This document shows positions 9,269 through 19,237 of a DNA stretch of 64,000 nt, piece after piece. Source of the DNA: Ardenticatenaceae bacterium (GTDB lineage: Bacteria; Chloroflexota; Anaerolineae; Promineifilales; Promineifilaceae); the NCBI GenBank assembly GCA_020634235.1, contig JACKCB010000002.1:310001-374000 (forward strand), read 5' to 3'. Position numbers and translations under genes: made by a program. Under the pieces are notes generated by a model, which saw only the letters and a list, made by a program, of their open reading frames with translations, was not told the DNA's origin and made no database searches. Each line of letters opens with the position of its first letter. The first letter of the stretch is position 1.

Positions 9269-10660
9269 ATGCACTTCAAAACGATTATCGAACCATTTCG
9301 CATTAAGGCAGTGGAGCCAATTCGCCACACCACCGAGGCCGAGCGCCAGGCGGCGCTGGCCGCGGCCGGGTACAACCTGTTCCTGTTGAAAGCGGAGGAT
9401 GTGCTCATCGACCTGCTCACCGATTCCGGCACCGGCGCCATGTCGTCGCGTCAATGGGCGGGGATGATGATGGGGGACGAGTCTTATGCCGGTGCTACCT
9501 CATTTTATCGCTTTGAGGCGGCCGTGCGCAACATTACCGCCCTGAAACACATCATTCCCACCCACCAGGGGCGTGCCGCCGAGCGCATTCTGTTTGGCTC
9601 CCTACTCCGGCCGGGGGACATTGTGCCCAACAATACCCACTTCGACACCACGCGGGCCAACGTAGAGTACCGCCAGGCTGTTGCCCTGGACATCCCCATC
9701 GCCGAAGGGCGCGAGCCGGCGCTGCTGCACCCCTTCAAGGGCAACATGGACCTGGCGGCGCTGGAAAAGGTGCTGGCCGAAAACCCCGGCCGGGTTCCCC
9801 TGGTCATGATCACCATCACCAACAACTCTGGTGGTGGCCAGCCGGTCAGCATGGCCAACATCCGCGCTGCCAGCCAGATTTGCCACCAACACGGCGTTCC
9901 CTTCTTCCTGGACGCCTGCCGCTTTGCCGAAAACGCCTGGTTCATCAGGCAGCGCGAAGACGGCTACGGCGACAAAACGCCGCTGGCCATTGCCCAGGAG
10001 ATGTTCAGCTACGCCGACGGCTGTACCATGAGCGCCAAAAAGGACGGCATGGCCAACATCGGCGGCTTCCTGGCCCTGAATAACGATGAGCTGGCCCAGC
10101 GCTGCAAAAACATGCTCATCCTGACCGAAGGCTTTCCTACCTACGGCGGCCTGGCCGGCTATGACCTGGAAGCCATCGCCGTGGGCATTCACGAAGCGCT
10201 AGACGAGGATTATCTGCGCTATCGCATTCGCTCCGTGGCCTACCTGGGGGACATCATGATCGAGAATGAGGTCCCCATGATGCGCCCACCCGGCGGTCAC
10301 GCCATCTACCTGGATGCCAAAGCGATGCTGCCGCACATTCCCCCGGCGCAGTACCCGGCCTGGGCGCTGGCCAACGCCCTCTACCTGGCGGGCGGCATCC
10401 GTGGCGTGGAGATTGGCTCGATCATGTTTGGCCACCACCCGGATGGGTCGGAGACCCCGGCCGGGATGGAACTGGTGCGCCTGGCCTTCCCGCGCCGCAC
10501 CTACACCCAAAGCCACGTCGACTACCTGGCCGAGGTTATCCTGCACGTTAACCAGCACAAAGAAGCGATCCCCGGCTACCGCATCGTCTGGCAAGCGCCC
10601 GTGCTGCGTCACTTTACCGTGCGCATGGAACCGCTGGCGGCCACCGGTTCACAAACATGA
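9269..10660 (+). CDS. tnaA: Tryptophanase (L-tryptophan indole-lyase)
   Basis: PLP enzyme converting L-tryptophan to indole, pyruvate and ammonia. The 463-residue protein belongs to the beta-eliminating lyase family shared with tyrosine phenol-lyase. The PLP lysine lies in TMSAKKDGM (K257/K258). Tryptophanase is favoured by HFDTTRAN, which carries the Asp of tryptophanases where tyrosine phenol-lyases have Thr. The C-terminal GIRGVEIGS and RRTYTQSHVDY also match TnaA rather than the RSMERG stretch of phenol-lyases. The frame extends back to 9191, but ATG 9269 has AGAGGAG at good spacing and gives the usual family length. No tnaB permease is adjacent, and the gene converges on the repeat protein that follows. 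Confidence 0.9.
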   Translation: MHFKTIIEPFRIKAVEPIRHTTEAERQAALAAAGYNLFLLKAEDVLIDLLTDSGTGAMSSRQWAGMMMGDESYAGATSFYRFEAAVRNITALKHIIPTHQGRAAERILFGSLLRPGDIVPNNTHFDTTRANVEYRQAVALDIPIAEGREPALLHPFKGNMDLAALEKVLAENPGRVPLVMITITNNSGGGQPVSMANIRAASQICHQHGVPFFLDACRFAENAWFIRQREDGYGDKTPLAIAQEMFSYADGCTMSAKKDGMANIGGFLALNNDELAQRCKNMLILTEGFPTYGGLAGYDLEAIAVGIHEALDEDYLRYRIRSVAYLGDIMIENEVPMMRPPGGHAIYLDAKAMLPHIPPAQYPAWALANALYLAGGIRGVEIGSIMFGHHPDGSETPAGMELVRLAFPRRTYTQSHVDYLAEVILHVNQHKEAIPGYRIVWQAPVLRHFTVRMEPLAATGSQT

Positions 10661-10704
10661 AACCCGGCCGGGGTCTACGTCAGGCAAACAACCCCGGCCG
10701 GGTA
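10661..10704. terminator. Convergent hairpin between tnaA and the repeat-protein gene
   Basis: ACCCGGCCGGGGT (10662-10674) is the exact reverse complement of ACCCCGGCCGGGT (10691-10703), giving a 13-bp stem with a 16-nt loop in the gap between two convergent genes. There is no T-run, so it is either a weak bidirectional terminator or simply two copies of the iterated palindrome facing each other. Confidence 0.45.
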
Positions 10705-10733
10705 AACTCCCCGCCCCCACCAGCCACAACCAC

Positions 10734-13700
10734 CTACCGCACAATCGTCGGCAGCATCACCTCATAAACCTGGCTGCCACCCAACAAGCTGAAATCGGTG
10801 AAGTGATCAATTTGCATCGTCACCCGGTTCGCCTCCGTATCCACCACATAGCTGTCGGGGATCGTCCAGCTATTGGTTGTCGTGCTGAAATAGGCCGGCC
10901 GCAACCCCTCTTCCCGCAGATTAAGGGCTACCAGCGCCGCCTCATCATAGGCAAACGTAATCACCACATTCTGGTCGAAGTTGGCCATAATCGGCGTACC
11001 TTGCTCATCTGTGGCAATGAAAGCGTAGCCATACTTGTATAGCCGGGCGTGGTGCTGGTGCGCGAAGGTAGCAATCGGCGTGATGTGCAGCGTCACCATC
11101 CCCGTTACCGGCATCGCCCCGGCCGGGATGAAGATGCGCGTGCCATCGGCCAACTGCAAACTCTGCGCCTCATTAGCGGCAAAGCTCACCGACACCGGTC
11201 CCGGTTTGGCAAACGGTCCATTCAACAACAAGTCCAGGTCCGCGTTGCCAGCCACGAAGAAGGTCGTTCGGGTGGCAAAGAAGCTATGATCCGTCTCCAG
11301 CACCGCGCCCACCGTCCAATCCCGGCCGCTCAGCAGCGGCAGCGAGTAACTTTCACCTAGCAGCGCCGTGGTATGCGTGGCGGCGCCATCCTCCGTGTAA
11401 GCCCAAATGACCACCCGGCCATTCTGGCCCGCCTCGCCGGCCAGGCTCACCGTACCGCTCAGGGTTACATCTGGGGCGCGGAAGGCCAACACCTGGCCAC
11501 CAACCACCCCGCCACGCGGCACAACCACCGTCTCTATCACCGGATTCAGCCACTCTTCCGGCCGGGCGGCCGCCCGCAGCCGGTAAACGCCATGGGGCAC
11601 CACCAGCCGGAATGCGCCGTCGGCATCACTGGTAGTCCGCAGCGTCACCTGCTCCAGGACACGCCCCAAACCCTCCACGGCCACGGTCGCTCCGGCCAGC
11701 GGCTCCCCGGCCGGGTCCAGCACCCTCCCCAAAACAACACCATCCCGCTGGACCACCGGCAGCGGCACCACCACCGTCTGCCCCGACTCAGCCGGCACCG
11801 CCGTATGATGGTCCAAAACCACATAACCAGACTGCGGATCAACAAAGTAAGCCAGGTGCCACAGCCCGGCACTCACCCCCAGGCGGTATGTGCCATTGGC
11901 CGGGTCAAGCTGATCCCCCACCCCAGCCCAGGGGTTACTGGCCATTACATATCCCTCAACACCAGTAGGAATCACGTTTTGGCGCGGATCCCACAGCGCG
12001 CCGGCAATAGTGGCATCTTGGGGCAGCAGAGGAACCAGCAGTTCCACCACTTCGCCGCCAAGCACACTCACCGGCTGCGGGCCACCGGCCAGCCAATCGC
12101 TGCCCGGGGAAAGGGTTACACCAACCTGGTAATCACCATCTGGCAGGTAAAGCGCAAAACTGCCACCGGCGATGGGGGCACTGTTCACCGGCCCGGCCGG
12201 GCCAACAGCCGTCGCAGTGCCATACGCCCCCACCGGCGCACCATCGCTATCCACCAACCGCCCCAGCACCATGTTAGGCGCATCGGTCAGGATGAAGTCG
12301 ACACCGGTGATGGTTTGCGTGCTACCAATGGTCACACTAATCGCTTCGCCGCCGAAGATATAGGCCATCTCTGGCGGCACATCGGGTCTCAGCAGCCACG
12401 TCCCGGCCGGGACGGCCAGGGCAAAGCTGCCATCAGGACTGGTTTCCGTTTGCGCCCCCAGGTAATCACTCGTCCAGGCCAACAGGCGCACATTGCCTAC
12501 GCCCTGCCCCCCACTATCCACAACCACCCCACTGATGGTGGCATCCCGTTCCAACAGCATCACCTCGCCCACATCCAGCGTATCCTCGACCGGCACATAC
12601 AGAAATTGAGGCGGCGGCCCGGCAAACGCCGGGTCTTCCGCCTGCACAAAGAGACGGTAGTTGCCATGGGGCACCGCCACAGCAAAGCTGCCGTCGGCCG
12701 GGTTGGCCAACACGGTGCGCCCCACACCCTCATTGTTACGCAGGCTAACGGTCACAGTGAAGGGCGGCGGACCGCCGCCCGGCATGACCACACTGCCAAC
12801 AACCGTCGCATCGGCCGTCAGCACCTCAAAGTTTATCGTGCGCTGCTCCAGGGCAAGGTTGTAATGGAAAAAGGCCAGGCGTGGCGGGTCGGTGTAGAGC
12901 CACTGACCAGGATTGGCGGCCGGCGTGGGTTCCACGGTTACCGACCAGAGTCCGCCGCCGAGGCGCAGCTCGTATTGGCCGGTCGCGTTGGTCAGGGTCT
13001 CACCCCGGCCGGGGTGGTCCAGACGGTTGGCAATAACGTGGGCATTCTCCACCGGGTCACCCACATTGCTAACAACCTGACCGCGCAGCACTTTGGGCGC
13101 GTCACGCAGGGCAACTGCCCCCAGGTCGGTTAGGGCGGGCGGCACGGAAAAGGCTATCGGCTCCGCAGCAATCAGGCTGTCGGCCCACCAGGGCGGCTCC
13201 ACCACAGCCAGGTAATCATCAGCCGGCAAATCGCCAATGGCAAAATAGCCACCAGGGCTGCTTTTATCCTGGCGGTAAACATGCAGCGCCAGGCCATAAA
13301 CGTGAATGGTCGCGCCGGGCACAGGCACACCTTGCGGGTCCGTGACGGTGCCCACAACATTGGCCGGACGCAAAACCAGCGCCACACTCTGGGTTGTGGT
13401 GGCGGTAACCGTGATAGGCGTGAAAGACGATGGCCAATAGGGGTCGTCGCCCACACGGTTGGCGCGCAGGCTGTAGGTGCCGGTGAGCAGGCCACCCAGG
13501 CGGATGTTCCCGCTCTCGGCCAGGCTGGTTTGCACCAGGTGGCCGTTGCGCTCCACTTCCACAGCAGCGGTAACTGGTGTCACGCCATCGGGGGCGTAAA
13601 CAGTGCCCAGCACAGTTGGCTCGGTAAGAGCCAGGGTACCGGCATCCACAGGCTCACCCAAAACAAGCAGGGATTGCGGCAAAGAGGGGGTGTAGGCACT

Positions 13701-14003
13701 CCCGGCCGGGGCGGAAGCTTGCAGGATATAGTTGCCATTGGCCACCGGCCCCAGGCTAAATGTGCCGTCGTCAGGGCTGACCTGGGCCTGGCCATGGGTC
13801 ACGCCGTCTGGGCTGGCAAGTCTGACAATAGTCCCGGCCGGGGGCAGATTCCCGGCCGGGTCGGTAACAACCCCAATAATCACGGCGGCCTGCACCCCAT
13901 CTGAGGGCGCGGCAAAAACCCACGCACCAGCTCCCAGGAAAAACATAAGCAGCACCAACCCCAACCAGGGCCAGCATATCTCCAACTTACGGTTTGCAAC
14001 CAT
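10734..14003 (-). CDS. Secreted repeat protein with CarboxypepD_reg/prealbumin-like domains
   Basis: 1089-residue exported protein. A signal peptide (residues 1-32, hydrophobic LVLLMFFLGAGAWVF) is followed by about ten beta-sandwich repeats of 70-100 residues. Each has the pattern VVGxVxDPxGxPVxGA, then GSFxLxVPxGxYxL, typical of carboxypeptidase-regulatory-like folds. The last 200 residues differ: they contain IFIPAGAMP and read like a terminal domain related to those found after such repeats. No membrane anchor or sorting signal is visible at the C-terminus. ATG 14003 has AAGGAGAG in front. The role is probably surface adhesion or cell-envelope structure, by inference from domain content only. 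It is monocistronic and divergent from the HIT-like gene. Confidence 0.85.
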   Translation of the reverse strand: MVANRKLEICWPWLGLVLLMFFLGAGAWVFAAPSDGVQAAVIIGVVTDPAGNLPPAGTIVRLASPDGVTHGQAQVSPDDGTFSLGPVANGNYILQASAPAGSAYTPSLPQSLLVLGEPVDAGTLALTEPTVLGTVYAPDGVTPVTAAVEVERNGHLVQTSLAESGNIRLGGLLTGTYSLRANRVGDDPYWPSSFTPITVTATTTQSVALVLRPANVVGTVTDPQGVPVPGATIHVYGLALHVYRQDKSSPGGYFAIGDLPADDYLAVVEPPWWADSLIAAEPIAFSVPPALTDLGAVALRDAPKVLRGQVVSNVGDPVENAHVIANRLDHPGRGETLTNATGQYELRLGGGLWSVTVEPTPAANPGQWLYTDPPRLAFFHYNLALEQRTINFEVLTADATVVGSVVMPGGGPPPFTVTVSLRNNEGVGRTVLANPADGSFAVAVPHGNYRLFVQAEDPAFAGPPPQFLYVPVEDTLDVGEVMLLERDATISGVVVDSGGQGVGNVRLLAWTSDYLGAQTETSPDGSFALAVPAGTWLLRPDVPPEMAYIFGGEAISVTIGSTQTITGVDFILTDAPNMVLGRLVDSDGAPVGAYGTATAVGPAGPVNSAPIAGGSFALYLPDGDYQVGVTLSPGSDWLAGGPQPVSVLGGEVVELLVPLLPQDATIAGALWDPRQNVIPTGVEGYVMASNPWAGVGDQLDPANGTYRLGVSAGLWHLAYFVDPQSGYVVLDHHTAVPAESGQTVVVPLPVVQRDGVVLGRVLDPAGEPLAGATVAVEGLGRVLEQVTLRTTSDADGAFRLVVPHGVYRLRAAARPEEWLNPVIETVVVPRGGVVGGQVLAFRAPDVTLSGTVSLAGEAGQNGRVVIWAYTEDGAATHTTALLGESYSLPLLSGRDWTVGAVLETDHSFFATRTTFFVAGNADLDLLLNGPFAKPGPVSVSFAANEAQSLQLADGTRIFIPAGAMPVTGMVTLHITPIATFAHQHHARLYKYGYAFIATDEQGTPIMANFDQNVVITFAYDEAALVALNLREEGLRPAYFSTTTNSWTIPDSYVVDTEANRVTMQIDHFTDFSLLGGSQVYEVMLPTIVR

Positions 14004-14337
14004 GCGATTCTCTCCTTCTTAAGCGACTCGATCTACTTCACAAGCGATCACTCCCCCCTGCCCCCTGAGCTTGTCGAAAGCGGGCGGGTCCCATAGGCAC
14101 AACCTGCGGGGGAGCGAACAGTGACTTTTCCCCAGTATGTGTTCCAGATGTTCACCTCAGGTAACCAAATCGTTAGAAAATTGTAAACTCAGACGCATTC
14201 CACCCCCACCGGCCACGACTTCCTCCCCCCCGCCCTCTCCCGCCGCCTTCTATCCGGTTGACCATCGCCCCATTCCTTTGCTACAATCCGCCATAGTGAC
14301 AATTTTTCACCCCCTTGCGTCCTAGGAGGATAACTTG
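14004..14337. other. Divergent intergenic region
   Basis: This 334-bp spacer lies between the divergent repeat-protein gene and the HIT-like gene. It holds the plus-strand promoter described separately. The rest is C-rich on the plus strand with no ORF, repeat or RNA that I recognise. Confidence 0.6.
14258..14287 (+). promoter_or_regulatory. Sigma-70-type promoter for the HIT-like gene
   Basis: TTGACC (14258-14263) and TACAAT (14282-14287) are separated by 18 bp and lie about 50 bp ahead of the start codon at 14338. Both hexamers are near consensus and the position is right. No operator is obvious around it. Confidence 0.65.
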
Positions 14338-14682
14338 ATGACCGATCCAATTGATTGCCCCTTCTGCGGCATCCTTTGCGGTGAAGACCCAGGCAAAATC
14401 ATCGCCCAGGACCCGGCCAGGCGTTTTGCCCTCATTCAGAACATTCACCCCGAGGCCACCGTCCACTGGCTGGCCATGCCCATGGAGCATTCGGCCAGCA
14501 CCGAGCAGCTAAAGGAAAGCGATCCCGGCAAGTTCATGGAGCTAATAGAGTTTGCGCTGGCGCACACCCAGGCCCAGGTCCAGGACTACCCCAGCCTGAT
14601 CAATGGCTTCACCATTAAGTTCCACATCGGTGCTTTTGAAACGCTGCCCCACGCCAAGCTGCACGTGCTTTCCACCGAGTAG
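14338..14682 (+). CDS. HIT-like (histidine-triad family) protein, divergent
   Basis: Small 114-residue protein. The N-terminus CPFCGILCG matches the zinc-binding start of many HIT nucleotide hydrolases. The C-terminal HAKLHVLS sits where HIT proteins have HxHxH, but only two of the three histidines are present and the chain stops right after. Residues ALIQNIHPEATVHWLAMPMEH also fit the HIT core. Activity as a canonical nucleotide hydrolase is doubtful. Start is ATG 14338, with AGGAGG 8 bp upstream, rather than the in-frame TTG at 14335. It is transcribed from the TTGACC/TACAAT promoter. Confidence 0.75.
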   Translation: MTDPIDCPFCGILCGEDPGKIIAQDPARRFALIQNIHPEATVHWLAMPMEHSASTEQLKESDPGKFMELIEFALAHTQAQVQDYPSLINGFTIKFHIGAFETLPHAKLHVLSTE

Positions 14683-14918
14683 ACGCCGGCCCCCCGGCCG
14701 GGACGCAAAACGCCCCCCGGCCTCCAGAGCATTGGCACCCGCGCGCAAGCACCAACCACCTCTTTTGTAGATCAGCCCCCTGCATACCGGTGGCAACATT
14801 TATTGTCAGGGCAAATGGGGGCCAATCTAGCCGGCCGCCTGAATCATCCCGCAGAGGTCCATACGCGTCACCTACTACGCATTACGCTCCGGCTTGGGTA
14901 TACTAAGGCACACGACCA

Positions 14919-17345
14919 ATGACTGTGCATGAACGGTATACCCAGGCCTCGCTGTTTACGCGAGAGGAACTGAGCAGCATTGCCCATTCCCGGCACCTCC
15001 GCGAACTATCGCAGTTGAGTTTGCCGCAAATTGATGCTGCCGTTAACCTGGTATCACAAATGGCCCCGGCCGGGACTATCCCCCGTGTCATCCTCAACAG
15101 CCTGGCCGCCCTACCCGGCCGGTACCTCACCCCCGAAACCGCCCGCCGCGACACCCACCTCCTCTTCGAAAGCCTGGAAAACCTCACCATCTTCGGGGCC
15201 GCCTTCGCCGCCCCGGCCACCATCATCTGGGCCTACCAGAATCTGCTCAAGCTGGCCGGCAAAGACCCCGAAAGCGCCTTTCCCCAGGGCACCTGGCAAT
15301 TCTACGTCAACTACGCCCTACGTGAAGACACCGCCCGCCACACCCACGAAACCCACGGCTTCGACACCGTCCTCAACACCCACCACATCCGGCTGAGCAC
15401 CGTCAACCGGCTCACCGCCTGGGTCATGGCCGCCAGCCACTGCCTGCACCAATACCACGATCTGCTGCGCAACGAGTGGCGCGAGCGCGTTTACCTGCAC
15501 CAACTGGCCAGCGTAACCGCCACCCACCCCCAAAGCAGCCGCTTTGCCCAACTCTACCGCCAATGGGAGCTGCAGCGGCCCTACGGGCGCGGCCAGGATG
15601 CGCGGCCGCACGACAACTTCCCCGCCTACCGGCGCATCAAGTTCAACGCCTTCCTGGAGCGGGCCATGAACGGCCTCACCGCCACGGAGCGGCGCGACTG
15701 GGTAGAACAGGTCCGCCTGGCCCGGGAATCAGACCTGCCCGATTACCAGCGCCAGATGTCGGTGCTGAACTATCTCTCCCCCGGCCGGTACGGTGACGAA
15801 CGAACCGCCATCCCCCTGGAGTGGGCCCAGATCGGCCTCATCTACCAGGGCTGCTACTACCTTATTCCCGCCTGCGCCCCCAACAGCAGCGAACCGGCCA
15901 GCCCAGAAACCATGCGCAGCCAGATCATGGCCATCGTCAACAACCCCGCCCGGCCCACCAACTCCCTCCGCGAACTGGCCCGCACCCGCCGCGCCGCCCT
16001 GACCGATCTGCAAAGCCAGCTCAACCCGGTCGTGCGCGAAGAATGGGAAGTACTGCGCCTGGCCCCGATCTTGATTAACTTCGACCAGCAGCCCGCCAAC
16101 CTGGGCCTGTCCGAACTACGCCAGGCCGAGCGCGGCCTGGGCAGCCAGGCCATGACCATCTTCGACACCGGCCGGACCTTCGTATTTGACCAATCGCACA
16201 TCTTCTTTGACGGCACCTGGGGTGCGGCCGTGGCCGAAATTCTGACCAACGAAGCGCTCTCCTGGGCTGTTTACCTGCAAAGCCTGCCGCCGGCCATGCC
16301 CGCCGATTTCCGCCCCACGGCCCTGGTCTTCCCCTTCACCGCCGCCGAACGGGCGCTGCTAGCCGCCGCACCCAAAGTCCCGGAAGAGGTCAGCGCGGAA
16401 ACAGATCAGGTGAAGATACGCACCATCCTCCATCTGCGCCGCCTCTTCAAGCTGCGCAACGACCTGATCCATCTAACCGTCAACGACATCCTCATCCTGT
16501 ACCGGGCCATCCATGCCGCCACCTACCGGCCGGATGAAGCCCTGATCGCCGCCCTGCAAGCAGTGCAGACCCGGCCGGAGAGCCGCGAAGCCGCCACCCT
16601 GGCCCTGGCCACCATTACCAACGAAGCCAACATCAACCCGGCCGTGTTGATCCCGGTTGATGCCAGCCAGCAAGACCCCCAGGCCCGTGTCCACCCCGTC
16701 TCCTTCCTGGTCCCCCTGGAAGAGCTGAAACTGCTAGAGCTGCACCGGGAGGCGTTGGCGGCATTGGAGGCGTACCAGGAAGGCCAGGCAGACCGGGCCG
16801 CCGCCTACCGGCAGTTTGACCAGCTACAGCGCAACTACCTGACCGCACTGGCCGGCTGCGGCGTAGTTTTCCGCCAGGCCAAGCAGATCGCCAACGCCGG
16901 GCAAAGCACGGCGGTGAGCAGTATCAAGCTGCTGGCCCACATACCACCCGCCTTACAGCAGTGGCTAGACAATATCCCCGGCCGGTTCGATGCCCTCAAC
17001 GACATTATCAAAGGGCGCGAAGTCTTCTCCAACATCGGTGCAGTGGCCCCCTCCAGCAGCCTCACCCGTTTCCTGACCGCCAAGGACGACAACGACCAGA
17101 AATGGCTGGCCTGGGGCGTGCTGACCGATGCCCAGAAGGTCATGCGCATCACCTTGCGTGATTTCCGGCCCCACGTGCAGTTGCTGGTGGCCCAGGGCCA
17201 TCAGGACCTTGCCGCCTGGCTGATTCGCGACTACCTGGAGGCCTACGCCCGCGGCCTTAACCAATATGTCCATGATCTGTATCGCATTACCCTGGCCAGC
17301 CGAGAAACGCGCACCACGGCTGGCGAACAGCAGCTGAAAGAATGA
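14919..17345 (+). CDS. Unrecognised 808-residue protein with an HxxxDG motif
   Basis: I do not recognise the family with confidence. The protein is soluble, with no signal peptide or membrane segment, and largely helical. Residues 427-432 read HIFFDG, in the context TFVFDQSHIFFDGTWG. The HxxxDG pattern is the catalytic motif of CoA-dependent acyltransferases. The surrounding order, an LD-like strand, then a Gly-rich turn, then a strand ending in H, recalls choline/carnitine acyltransferases. A second striking stretch, NIGAVAPSSSLTRFL, lies near residue 710. ATG 14919 follows a TATACT (14899-14904) closely, so the leader may be very short. The receptor kinase starts 51 bp after the stop and is probably co-transcribed. 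Acyltransferase activity is a hypothesis. Confidence 0.75.
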   Translation: MTVHERYTQASLFTREELSSIAHSRHLRELSQLSLPQIDAAVNLVSQMAPAGTIPRVILNSLAALPGRYLTPETARRDTHLLFESLENLTIFGAAFAAPATIIWAYQNLLKLAGKDPESAFPQGTWQFYVNYALREDTARHTHETHGFDTVLNTHHIRLSTVNRLTAWVMAASHCLHQYHDLLRNEWRERVYLHQLASVTATHPQSSRFAQLYRQWELQRPYGRGQDARPHDNFPAYRRIKFNAFLERAMNGLTATERRDWVEQVRLARESDLPDYQRQMSVLNYLSPGRYGDERTAIPLEWAQIGLIYQGCYYLIPACAPNSSEPASPETMRSQIMAIVNNPARPTNSLRELARTRRAALTDLQSQLNPVVREEWEVLRLAPILINFDQQPANLGLSELRQAERGLGSQAMTIFDTGRTFVFDQSHIFFDGTWGAAVAEILTNEALSWAVYLQSLPPAMPADFRPTALVFPFTAAERALLAAAPKVPEEVSAETDQVKIRTILHLRRLFKLRNDLIHLTVNDILILYRAIHAATYRPDEALIAALQAVQTRPESREAATLALATITNEANINPAVLIPVDASQQDPQARVHPVSFLVPLEELKLLELHREALAALEAYQEGQADRAAAYRQFDQLQRNYLTALAGCGVVFRQAKQIANAGQSTAVSSIKLLAHIPPALQQWLDNIPGRFDALNDIIKGREVFSNIGAVAPSSSLTRFLTAKDDNDQKWLAWGVLTDAQKVMRITLRDFRPHVQLLVAQGHQDLAAWLIRDYLEAYARGLNQYVHDLYRITLASRETRTTAGEQQLKE

Positions 17346-17396
17346 GACGGCGAACCCTGACCCGGCCGGGACACAAAAGGGTTCCTGGAGAATCGT

Positions 17397-19100
17397 ATGC
17401 TTGACGATCCGCTGATTGGACGTCAGTTAGCCAACTATAAGGTAGAACGCGTCATCCGCCGCGGCGGCATGGCGCAGGTCTACTATGGCGAGGATGTCAA
17501 GCTGCACCGGCCGGTGGCCATCAAGGTCATCGACGCCCGCTACCGCAGCAACCCGGCCTATGCCGAACGCTTCGTGCGTGAAGCCCAATCCGTGGCCAAG
17601 TGGCGGCACGAAAACATCGTGCAAATCTACTACGCCGACGACGAAGATGGGCTGTACTACTACGCCATGGAGTATGTGGATGGGCTGGACCTGGCCCAAC
17701 TGCTGTCCGCCTACACGCAAGATGGCGAGTTGATGCCGCACCACGATGTGCTGCACATCGGCCGGGCCATTGCCAACGCGCTGGATTTTGCCCACCAAAA
17801 AGGGGTCATTCACCGCGACATCAAGCCGTCGAACGTCATGGTTTCCGCCCTGGGACGGGTGCTGCTAACCGACTTCGGCCTGGCGCTCACCGTGGAAGAG
17901 GGGTCGCACGGCGAGATTTTTGGCACGCCCCACTACATCGCCCCGGAGCAGGCCCATCGCTCGGCCGATGCCGTGCCCCAATCTGACCTCTATTCGCTAG
18001 GGGTGATCCTATACGAAATGCTAACCGGCTCGGTGCCCTTTGACGATCCGTCGCCAACCAGCCTGGCCTTGCAGCATATCCAGGATGAGCCGCCCTCGCC
18101 GCGGCTGTTGAACCCGCAGTTGAGTGAAGCCACCGAAGTGGTGCTGTTGAAGGCGCTGCGCAAAAAGCCGGAAGAGCGCTACCAAACGGGCAAGGCGCTG
18201 CTGGATGCCCTGGAGGAGTCTTTGGCGGCCGAGGGGCCGCAGGCGACGCTTAGCCTGGCGCTGCCCCCCATCCCGGCCGGGATCCAATCACGCACCGCCA
18301 GCACCGTCTCCCGCCTCTCCCGCCTCTCCGTCGTAGACCGGATCGCCATGCAGATTGGCCACGACAAGACAATCCCCCTGCGCCACAACACCAACGAACC
18401 ATCGCCGCAGCGGCGCTTGTGGCTGGCCGCCGGCGGGCTGCTGTTTGTGCTGTTCATTGCCCTGCTAACCCTGCCTCGCCTCTTTGCCGCCGGCTTCCTT
18501 GCGCCGATGAGCAATCCCACGGCCACGGCCACAGCTACCACCGTGCTGCTGGCCAGCCCCACCCTGGCGGCCACGGCCACCGCACCAGCAACGCCCACCG
18601 CCACGGCCACCGGCACCAGCACGGCCACAGCCCCACCCACCGCAACCAGCACCAACACCCCCAACCCCACCCCCACGCCAACCAATACGCTCACGCCAAC
18701 GCCCATAGCCAACCGGCTGCAACTGTTCTATGACGACTTCAGCTTCTACGTCTGGAATCCGGGCGCGCAGCCGGCGGATGTGTCGATGCTGGCTTTTGAG
18801 GCCGTAGACCCGGCCGGGGCCCCGGCCGGGTACAGCTTCCAGGGGCGAGTGTGGACCGGCTTCTATCCCCGCCTGGAAAGCCGCGCCTGCAACGGGCTAG
18901 AAGTCGTCAGCGAGATTGCCACCCAACTACGCCCCTTCCAGTGCCAGACCTACAACGCCCTCATCCGCCCCCAGGCCGATTCCGAGACCATCTTCTGGAT
19001 CAACCGCGACAACGTGAGCCAGTTCCGCGTCTATTGGCAGGGGGATCTGGTGCGCACCTGTGCCGTCAGTGCCGGCACCTGCATCATCCCCATCCCCTAG
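17397..19100 (+). CDS. PknB-type Ser/Thr protein kinase with extracytoplasmic domain
   Basis: 567-residue receptor kinase. The kinase domain (about 14-285) is complete: Gly-rich loop RRGGMAQVY, K43 in VAIK, catalytic D141 in HRDIKPSN, D159 in DFG and an APE motif. One membrane segment lies at about 342-362, followed by a Thr/Ala/Pro-rich linker of about 70 residues. The outer domain of about 120 residues (from LQLFYDDFSFYVWN) resembles small beta-sandwich sensor domains in Chloroflexota kinases, but I cannot name it. It lacks PASTA repeats. It follows the 808-residue protein by 51 bp, which suggests that protein may be a partner or substrate. Confidence 0.92.
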   Translation: MLDDPLIGRQLANYKVERVIRRGGMAQVYYGEDVKLHRPVAIKVIDARYRSNPAYAERFVREAQSVAKWRHENIVQIYYADDEDGLYYYAMEYVDGLDLAQLLSAYTQDGELMPHHDVLHIGRAIANALDFAHQKGVIHRDIKPSNVMVSALGRVLLTDFGLALTVEEGSHGEIFGTPHYIAPEQAHRSADAVPQSDLYSLGVILYEMLTGSVPFDDPSPTSLALQHIQDEPPSPRLLNPQLSEATEVVLLKALRKKPEERYQTGKALLDALEESLAAEGPQATLSLALPPIPAGIQSRTASTVSRLSRLSVVDRIAMQIGHDKTIPLRHNTNEPSPQRRLWLAAGGLLFVLFIALLTLPRLFAAGFLAPMSNPTATATATTVLLASPTLAATATAPATPTATATGTSTATAPPTATSTNTPNPTPTPTNTLTPTPIANRLQLFYDDFSFYVWNPGAQPADVSMLAFEAVDPAGAPAGYSFQGRVWTGFYPRLESRACNGLEVVSEIATQLRPFQCQTYNALIRPQADSETIFWINRDNVSQFRVYWQGDLVRTCAVSAGTCIIPIP

Positions 19101-19237
19101 CACGCCCCCAAAAGGCAGGATACCGCAGACAAGCGCCCGCAAAACTCAGCGCTTCATTCGCGCTTTTCCGCGCGCTTACGCACACAAATTCATCGCCCAC
19201 CGGCCGGTTGGGCGGCAAGATTGGGCCGGTCTGGCAT

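Noticed and set aside
9269..10660. Tyrosine phenol-lyase instead of tryptophanase
   Set aside because: The Asp in HFDTTR and the GIRGVEIGS region match tryptophanases, not phenol-lyases.
11373..13133. 586-codon plus-strand ORF opposite the repeat protein
   Set aside because: No start signal and no recognisable domain. The minus-strand frame has a signal peptide and clear beta repeats.
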